DNA of 9,644 nucleotides from Actinomycetes bacterium (GTDB lineage Bacteria; Actinomycetota; Acidimicrobiia; Acidimicrobiales; UBA8190). The notes beneath the pieces are model-generated. The model was not told where the DNA came from and made no database searches. It worked only from the letters and a program-made list of their open reading frames with translations. The translations under genes and the position numbers were made by a program. Where the stretch lies: assembly GCA_021798135.1 (NCBI GenBank), contig JAJZYI010000118.1, positions 1-9,644 of the forward strand, written 5' to 3'. Every line of letters begins with the position of its first letter. Position 1 is the first letter of the stretch. Of this stretch, positions 6,387 through 9,644 are shown one piece after another.

Positions 6387-6420
6387 TGCACGGCCTCTGC
6401 GGCCCTGGCCGCGCCGTGCA
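6387..6420. terminator. Two-part hairpin between convergent genes, likely bidirectional terminator
   Basis: TGCACGGC (6387-6394) pairs with GCCGTGCA (6413-6420). Inside, separated by CTCT on the left only, GCGGC (6399-6403) pairs with GCCGC (6408-6412) around the loop CCTG. All 13 pairs are perfect. It lies 12 bp after the phosphodiesterase stop and 31 bp after the bL37 stop on the other strand, so it could stop transcription from both sides. There is no T-run. Confidence 0.65.
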
Positions 6421-6451
6421 GGCGAGGGCCGGGGGCCGCCCGGGCCTCGCC

Positions 6452-6535
6452 TCAGCCCCGGCCGGCGTTCGGCCGCTTGCCGTGGTTCGCCTTCTTCTTC
6501 GCTCGCAGCTTGCGCTTGACGGTTCGTTTCGACAC
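6452..6535 (-). CDS. Small large-subunit ribosomal protein, bL37 type (27 residues)
   Basis: A 27-residue, strongly basic peptide starting with GTG (6535-6533) and ending in TGA. It opens VSKRTVKRKLR and closes with AKKKANHGKRPNAGRG. The tail KANHGKRPN matches, from memory, the C-terminus of bL37, the roughly 24-residue protein first seen in the 50S subunit in mycobacterial ribosome structures. About half the residues are K or R, with no acidic residues, as expected for an rRNA-embedded peptide. Support for the start: a TAACGT element (6549-6544) lies 8 bases upstream, the leaderless layout used by neighbours. A larger open frame extends upstream in phase, but it crosses that promoter and reads antisense through ychF and rsmI. 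The gene is too short for most gene finders. The main alternative is a different basic ribosomal or RNA-binding micropeptide. Confidence 0.8.
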   Translation of the reverse strand: MSKRTVKRKLRAKKKANHGKRPNAGRG

Positions 6536-6543
6536 GGCGGTCC

Positions 6544-6549
6544 ACGTTA
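6544..6549 (-). promoter_or_regulatory. -10 element of a leaderless promoter for the bL37-type gene
   Basis: On the minus strand TAACGT (6549-6544) is followed by 8 bases and the GTG at 6535. This resembles the other leaderless promoters in the window, although the spacing is one or two bases longer. Confidence 0.55.
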
Positions 6550-6712
6550 GCGGAAGCCGTGGCAACGCGGGAACGCCCGGAGTCCGGAGCGTCGCCGCCG
6601 GGTCGTGGCGGGGCGAGCCGGGGGGCGGGGCCAGCCCGGGAGCGCGGGGCGAGCCCGGCACAGGTCGGGCTGACGCGGGTCGGGCCGGGCCGCGCCGCGG
6701 GTGCCGGGCGGG

Positions 6713-6718
6713 TACCGT
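6713..6718 (+). promoter_or_regulatory. -10 element of a leaderless promoter for ychF
   Basis: GG-TACCGT (hexamer 6713-6718) plus 6 bases puts the predicted +1 on the G of the GTG at 6725. The same hexamer and spacing occur before the phosphodiesterase gene. This argues for GTG 6725 over the in-frame GTGs at 6701 and 6722. Confidence 0.65.
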
Positions 6719-6724
6719 GGGGTG

Positions 6725-7798
6725 GTGGAGCACCTCGGCCTGGTCGGCCTGCCGAACGCCGGCAAGACGTCGCTGTTCAACGCCCTGACGGGGGCGGACG
6801 CGCCCGTGGCGGCGCATCCGTTCACGACGACGGAGACGAGCGTGGCCATCGCTCCCGTGCCCGACCACCGGCTCGACGCCCTGGCCGCCATGAGCGCCAG
6901 CAAGAAGATCGTGCGCGCCGGCGTGGAGCTGGTCGACATCGCAGGGCTGGTGGCCGGGTCGGCGACGGGGGAGGGGCTGGGCAACCGGTTCCTGGCCGGG
7001 ATCCGCGAGGTCGACGCGCTGTGCCTGGTCCTCCGGGCGTTCGAGGACCCCGAGGTGGTCGGCGAGCACGATCCCGTGGCCGCGCTCGAGGTGCTGGAGC
7101 TCGAGCTGGTGCTCGCCGACCTGGCCACGATCGAGGCGCAGCTCGACAAGCGCCGCAAGGCGGCCCGCTCCGACAAGCGGCTGTCGGCCGAGGTCGAGGC
7201 CATGGACGCGGCACGCGCCGTGCTCGCCGGCGGCACCCCGCTGTACCGTGCCGGGCTCGACCCCGAGCAGGCGGCGGCGCGTGCCGGCCTGTTCCTGCTG
7301 ACCGACAAGCCCGTGCTGGCCGTGGTGAACGTCGGCGAGGACCAGGCGGCAGAGGCGGACACCCTGGTCAAGTCCGTGTCGTCGGCCCTGGGTGGCGGCG
7401 AGGTGCTGGCCGTGTCCGTCCAGCTCGAGGCCGAGGCGGCGCAGCTCGAACCGGCCGAGCGCGCCGAGCTGCTCGCCGGGCTCGGCCTGGGCGACGGCGC
7501 GTTGGCCCGCGTGGCGAGGGCGGCCTACCACCTGCTGGGCCGGCGGGTGTTCTTCACCACGGGGGAGAAGGAGTCCCGGGCGTGGAGCTTCCGCGCCGGG
7601 GCGACGGCACCCGAGTGCGCCGGCGTGATCCACTCCGACCTCGCACGGGGGTTCATCCGGGCGGAGGTCATCCCCTGGGACGAGCTGCTGGCCATCGGTT
7701 CGTGGGGGGCGGCGAAGGCCCAGGGGAAGGTCCGGCTGGAGGGCAAGGAGTACCGCGTCGCCGACGGCGACGTCCTGGAGATCCGGTTCAACGTCTGA
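6725..7798 (+). CDS. ychF: YchF/OLA1-family P-loop ATPase, divergent form
   Basis: 357 residues (E. coli YchF is 363). The family is ribosome-associated and hydrolyses ATP rather than GTP. The P-loop is GLPNAGKT (8-15), followed by LFNALTG. Switch I is HPFTTTETS (31-39), where E. coli has FPFCTIEPN. The G3 box is DIAGLV (71-76), followed by GEGLGNRFL (82-90). The base-recognition motif is NVGE (202-205), the NxxE form that favours ATP. The C-terminal TGS-like domain (about 275-357) carries FFTTGEKESRAWSF, GFIRAEVI and ends in FNV, as in E. coli. The loop that holds the catalytic histidine of E. coli YchF (H114) is shortened here. The gene begins a tight plus-strand cluster with a DUF192 gene 4 bp downstream and rsmI after it, and diverges from bL37. 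Confidence 0.93.
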   Translation: MEHLGLVGLPNAGKTSLFNALTGADAPVAAHPFTTTETSVAIAPVPDHRLDALAAMSASKKIVRAGVELVDIAGLVAGSATGEGLGNRFLAGIREVDALCLVLRAFEDPEVVGEHDPVAALEVLELELVLADLATIEAQLDKRRKAARSDKRLSAEVEAMDAARAVLAGGTPLYRAGLDPEQAAARAGLFLLTDKPVLAVVNVGEDQAAEADTLVKSVSSALGGGEVLAVSVQLEAEAAQLEPAERAELLAGLGLGDGALARVARAAYHLLGRRVFFTTGEKESRAWSFRAGATAPECAGVIHSDLARGFIRAEVIPWDELLAIGSWGAAKAQGKVRLEGKEYRVADGDVLEIRFNV

Positions 7799-7802
7799 CG
7801 CC

Positions 7803-8153
7803 ATGGGCGACGGTGCCGCGTGGTGCTGGCTCCTGCGTGACGGCGAGGTGCTCGCCGCGGCCGAGCTGGCACGCAGCGCGCCGGCACGCTGGCGGGGCCT
7901 GCTCGGTCGGACGGGGATCGACGGCGCGCTGGTGCTGCCGCACACCCGTGCCGTCCACACGCTCGGCATGCGCTTCGCCATCGACGTCGCCTTCCTCGAC
8001 AGCCGGTGGCGTGTCGTCGACACGTGCACGATGCCGCCGTGGCGGATCGGCCGGCCGCGCTGGTGCACCTCGGTGCTCGAGGCCGAAGCCGGGGCGTTCG
8101 AGCGCTGGCGCCTGAAGCCCGGGGACATCGTCGAGCTGCAGCCGTGCCCCTGA
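7803..8153 (+). CDS. DUF192-family protein
   Basis: 116 residues, covering essentially one DUF192 domain. Characteristic segments are ARWRGLLGR (28-36), the core VHTLGMRFAIDVAFLD (48-63), VLEAEAGAFERWRLKPGDIVEL and the short end. Some family members carry a signal peptide, but none is visible here, so it is probably cytosolic. The molecular role of the family is not established to my knowledge. The ATG comes 4 bp after the ychF stop with no Shine-Dalgarno sequence, so it likely depends on read-through or coupled translation. The rsmI start overlaps its 3' end by 10 bases, tying the three genes into one operon. Confidence 0.88.
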   Translation: MGDGAAWCWLLRDGEVLAAAELARSAPARWRGLLGRTGIDGALVLPHTRAVHTLGMRFAIDVAFLDSRWRVVDTCTMPPWRIGRPRWCTSVLEAEAGAFERWRLKPGDIVELQPCP

Positions 8154-9055
8154 GCACCGACGGGGGTGCGCCGACGGGCCGGCTCGTGCTGGTGGCGACC
8201 CCCATCGGGAACCTCGGGGACCTGTCGCCGCGGGCGGTCGACACGCTGGCCGGCGCCGACCTCGTCTGCTGCGAGGACACGCGCCGGACGCGGGCGCTGC
8301 TGTCGCACGCCGGGGTGCGGGTCCGCGCCCTGCTCGCCGTCCACGAGCACAACGAGGACCGCCAGGCGGCCGCCGTCGCCAGACGGCTGCAGGCCGGCGA
8401 GACCGTGGCGCTGGTGACCGACGCCGGCACCCCCGGCATCTCGGACCCCGGTGCCCTGGTCGTGCGGGCGGCGCTGGCCGCCGGCGCCAGCGTGTCGGTG
8501 GTCCCGGGCCCGAACGCCGCCGTCGCCGCCCTCGTCGCGAGCGGCCTGCCGGCCGACCGGTTCTGCTTCGAGGGGTTCCTGCCGCGCCGCGGCCCCGCAC
8601 GCCGGCAGCGGCTGGCCGCCATCGCCGCGGACGAGCGCACGACCGTCGTCCACGAGGCGCCGGGCCGGCTGGTCGGCACCCTGGCCGACCTGCGGGACGC
8701 GCTCGGTCCCGAGCGGCCGATCGCGGTGGTGCGCGAGCTGACCAAGGTGCACGAAGAGGTGTGGCGTGGCGAGGTGGGCGACGCGGCCGGCGCGTTCGCG
8801 GCCCGCGCCGCCGGTGACGGCGTGCGGGGCGAGATCGTGGTCGTCATCGGGGGATCGCCGCCAGCGCGCGGCGAACCGACCGACGACGAGATCGCCGACG
8901 CCCTCCAGGGGCCCCTCGGCGCAGGCACCTCCGTCCGTGACGCCGCCGCCGCTGTTGCCGAGGCGCTCGGCGTCTCCCGGCGCCGGGCCTACGCGCTGGC
9001 ACTGCGGGGGCGGAATGCCGAGCCCGGGAAGGACGTTGACCCGGGCGTGACGTGA
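8144..9055 (+). CDS. rsmI: 16S rRNA (cytidine-1402-2'-O)-methyltransferase
   Basis: 303 residues. RsmI uses SAM to methylate the ribose 2'-O of C1402 in 16S rRNA, in the decoding centre. Family blocks in order: LVLVATPIGNLGDLSPRA (14-31), CEDTRRTR (43-50), VTDAGTPGISDPG (91-103), VPGPNAAVAAL (120-130; PGPSA is more usual), FEGFLPRRG (142-150), and VRELTKVHEEVWRG (196-209). The C-terminal segment about 262-288 (SVRDAAAAVAEALGVSRRRAYALAL) is the helix-turn-helix-like tail typical of the family. The GTG start at 8144 overlaps the DUF192 gene by 10 bases and immediately precedes the conserved N-terminus. A start further upstream would read the DUF192 gene out of frame. With ychF and bL37 nearby, the local theme is ribosome function. 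Confidence 0.94.
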   Translation: MPLSTDGGAPTGRLVLVATPIGNLGDLSPRAVDTLAGADLVCCEDTRRTRALLSHAGVRVRALLAVHEHNEDRQAAAVARRLQAGETVALVTDAGTPGISDPGALVVRAALAAGASVSVVPGPNAAVAALVASGLPADRFCFEGFLPRRGPARRQRLAAIAADERTTVVHEAPGRLVGTLADLRDALGPERPIAVVRELTKVHEEVWRGEVGDAAGAFAARAAGDGVRGEIVVVIGGSPPARGEPTDDEIADALQGPLGAGTSVRDAAAAVAEALGVSRRRAYALALRGRNAEPGKDVDPGVT

Positions 9056-9120
9056 CCGCCGGAAGGTCGGGCCGTCGCCGGGGCCTCGGCAGCGCGCACC
9101 GCCGCGGTCCGGGCATCCGT

Positions 9121-9182
9121 CGAGGCCGTGGTGCTCCCGAGGCCGTGGTGCTCCCGAGGCCGTGGTGCTCCCGAGGCCGTGG
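9121..9182. repeat. 17-bp tandem repeat upstream of msrA, about 3.6 copies
   Basis: The unit CGAGGCCGTGGTGCTCC occurs perfectly at 9121-9137, 9138-9154 and 9155-9171, followed by 11 matching bases (9172-9182). It lies in the 151-bp gap between rsmI and msrA and ends 13 bases before the msrA Shine-Dalgarno sequence. An earlier GGCCTCGG (9082-9089) is complementary to the CCGAGGCC found at each copy junction, so alternative hairpins are possible. The absence of differences between copies suggests recent expansion. Confidence 0.92.
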
Positions 9183-9195
9183 CCCACGACGACGC

Positions 9196-9201
9196 AGGAG
9201 G
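9196..9201 (+). promoter_or_regulatory. Shine-Dalgarno sequence of msrA
   Basis: AGGAGG (9196-9201) stands 5 bases before the ATG at 9207. It is the only strong Shine-Dalgarno sequence I found in the window, and it fixes the msrA start. Confidence 0.88.
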
Positions 9202-9206
9202 AAGCG

Positions 9207-9644
9207 ATGGGACTGTTCGGACGAGGTGCCGCGGATCTCGACACCAGCCAGGCGGCGCCGGTCGAGCCCGACGACGTGCCGGCGGGCCTCGCCCGGGCGA
9301 CGTTCGCAGCCGGGTGCTTCTGGGGTGTCGAGGAGGTGTTCCGCCGCGTGGGCGGCGTGGTCGACGTCATCTCCGGCTACACCGGCGGGACCACCCCCGC
9401 GCCCACCTACGGCCAGGTGTGCAGCGGGGCGACCGGCCACGCCGAGGCGGTGCTCGTCACCTTCGACCCGGGCCGCGTGACCTACGAGGAGCTCCTGGAC
9501 GAGTTCTGGCGGCACCACGACCCGACGACCGTCGACCGCCAGGGGCCCGACGTCGGCAGCCAGTACCGGTCGGTCGTCTTCGTCCACGGCCCCGACCAGC
9601 AGCGGGCGGCCGAGCGCTCGCGGGAAGCGGTCCAGGCGCGCTTC
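9207..9644 (+). CDS. msrA: Peptide methionine-S-sulfoxide reductase MsrA, partial at right edge
   Basis: The first 146 residues are present; the 3' end lies beyond the window. MsrA reduces the S epimer of methionine sulfoxide in proteins and free methionine during oxidative damage repair. The catalytic motif GCFWGVE has its nucleophile at C37. Other conserved blocks are SGYTGG (56-61), TYGQVCSGATGHAE (67-80), the FWRHHDPT segment (about 100-107) and DVGSQYRSVVF (113-123). About 24 variable residues precede the domain, with no signal peptide, so it is cytosolic. About 30-70 residues are probably missing, judging by usual family length. The start is fixed by a strong AGGAGG. No TANNNT promoter is visible in the 151-bp gap, so it may be read from the ychF-rsmI transcript or from an unrecognised promoter near the 17-bp repeats. 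Confidence 0.95.
   Translation, partial: MGLFGRGAADLDTSQAAPVEPDDVPAGLARATFAAGCFWGVEEVFRRVGGVVDVISGYTGGTTPAPTYGQVCSGATGHAEAVLVTFDPGRVTYEELLDEFWRHHDPTTVDRQGPDVGSQYRSVVFVHGPDQQRAAERSREAVQARF

Noticed and set aside
6608..6655. Repeated GCGGGGCGAGCC (6608-6619 and 6644-6655) in the bL37-ychF gap
   Set aside because: Short, low-complexity GC-rich words; other near-matches surround them, so no distinct element is supported.
6701..6703. GTG at 6701 as the ychF start
   Set aside because: It lies upstream of the predicted -10 element, and the added residues do not resemble the family N-terminus, which begins just before GLVGLPNAGKT.
9121..9182. CRISPR-like array at the 17-bp repeat
   Set aside because: The repeats are directly adjacent with no spacers, and no cas gene is present. 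The same applies to the 40-bp repeat at 1-120.
6452..9370. Open minus-strand frame of about 970 codons ending in the bL37-type peptide
   Set aside because: It reads antisense through rsmI, the DUF192 gene and ychF, which have clear conserved motifs. Only the final 27 codons are supported.

Overview
This is a very GC-rich window (roughly three quarters G+C by eye) with dense, mostly short-spaced genes and no mobile element, RNA gene or CRISPR array that I can see. Three things point to a high-GC actinobacterium: the GC content, a tiny ribosomal protein of the bL37 type (tail KANHGKRPNAG) and the prevalence of leaderless TANNNT-N6/8-start promoters. Acidimicrobiia or a relative is my best guess, but the window has no marker that fixes the class.

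Layout from left to right: (1) A 40-bp tandem repeat (1-120) overlaps the 3' end of a minus-strand operon made of an M1 aminopeptidase (763-3429) and a class I SAM methyltransferase (80-766). Their stop and start codons overlap as ATGA. (2) A 259-bp divergent intergenic region (3430-3688) carries a promoter at each end, two direct repeats and two strong inverted repeats. (3) A PfkB-family sugar/nucleoside kinase (3689-4825, plus) has an unusual Gly/Ala/Ser-rich insertion. (4) An unrecognised acidic 202-residue protein (4864-5472, minus) is divergent from a glycerophosphodiester phosphodiesterase-like protein (5499-6374, plus). Their -10 elements overlap on the same TA step. (5) A strong two-part hairpin (6387-6420) separates the phosphodiesterase from the convergent bL37 gene (6452-6535, minus). 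(6) Divergent from bL37 is a plus-strand cluster ychF (6725-7798), DUF192 protein (7803-8153) and rsmI (8144-9055). (7) After 151 bp holding a 17-bp tandem repeat, msrA (9207-9644) starts and runs off the right edge.

The right half has a translation theme: a large-subunit protein, a ribosome-associated ATPase and a 16S rRNA methyltransferase. The left half holds housekeeping peptide and small-molecule enzymes. I found no evidence of a novel multi-gene system. The most informative observations are the hidden 27-residue bL37 gene, the recurrent leaderless promoter architecture, the overlapping bidirectional promoter at 5483-5492, the two tandem repeats, and sequence deviations in the YchF, kinase and phosphodiesterase proteins. 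Very long open frames opposite or out of phase with the real genes are GC artefacts and were left out.
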